DNA of 64,000 nucleotides from Lachnospiraceae bacterium (GTDB taxonomy: Bacteria > Bacillota > Clostridia > Lachnospirales > Lachnospiraceae). The stretch lies in NCBI GenBank assembly GCA_029054245.1, contig JAIDFQ010000041.1:124001-188000 (forward strand), in the 5' to 3' direction. Numbering within the stretch: position 1 is the stretch's first letter; every line of letters begins with the position of its first letter. Both the position numbers and the translations under genes were made by a program. Shown piece by piece: positions 63,996-64,000 of the stretch. Below the pieces are notes generated by a model. It was given only the letters and a program-made list of their open reading frames with translations, had not been told where the DNA came from and ran no database searches.

Positions 63996-64000
63996 TATTT

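Overview
The window reads as a chromosomal segment of a gut-type member of the Lachnospiraceae (Clostridia, low-to-mid GC Firmicutes). The evidence is the Gram-positive S10-spc-alpha ribosomal gene order with a zinc-ribbon S14 and a KOW protein between map and infA, strong AGGAGG ribosome binding sites, consensus sigma-A promoters, and clostridial families such as DUF6379, DUF1015, Ktr and opp-type ABC systems. The genus cannot be fixed from the sequence alone. No rRNA, tRNA, CRISPR array, phage or insertion sequence was seen.

Layout. 1-15,600 (minus strand) is one long ribosomal superoperon running rpsJ to rpoA, with secY, adk, map and infA inside it; rpoA runs off the left edge. It starts at a near-consensus promoter at 15.88-15.91 kb and has a roughly 300-nt structured leader. 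Unusual hairpins and tandem repeats sit in some internal gaps. 15.9-16.2 kb holds a large foldback element. 16.3-24.8 kb has a PutP-type symporter, a membrane chemoreceptor-like protein, a 1123-residue diguanylate cyclase and a DUF1015 protein. 24.9-37.2 kb has proB, a RACo-like ATPase, a second giant foldback element, an RNA methyltransferase, KtrAB potassium uptake, trpS, a coiled-coil protein and a three-gene ABC-2 exporter. At 37.2-37.5 kb lies a remnant of rsmH.

39.1-58.6 kb (minus strand) is the most interesting part: a catabolic island whose core is two separate C-glycoside deglycosidase alpha/beta gene pairs (41.8-43.2 kb and 55.7-57.2 kb). Around them are two Gfo/Idh/MocA oxidoreductases, a TIM-barrel isomerase, a complete oligopeptide-type ABC importer, two NTF2-like small proteins, three MATE exporters and an AraC regulator fused to a GH39-like domain that appears to have lost its catalytic acid/base. 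A coherent reading is: the importer takes up a plant C-glycoside (or related glycoside), an oxidoreductase makes the 3-keto sugar, the alpha/beta lyase breaks the C-C bond, the isomerase handles the sugar product, and MATE pumps expel the aglycone. The substrate is inferred from family membership only.

58.9-64.0 kb (minus strand) is an MMPL/RND transporter translationally coupled to a lipoprotein made largely of heptad repeats. Its promoter is flanked by a perfect 18-bp inverted repeat built from two TetR-type half-palindromes at the right edge of the window.

The least explained structures are the two giant foldback elements (15,936-16,209 and 27,392-27,716). They have the same architecture and a shared CAGATGG at the same relative position, but otherwise different stem sequences.
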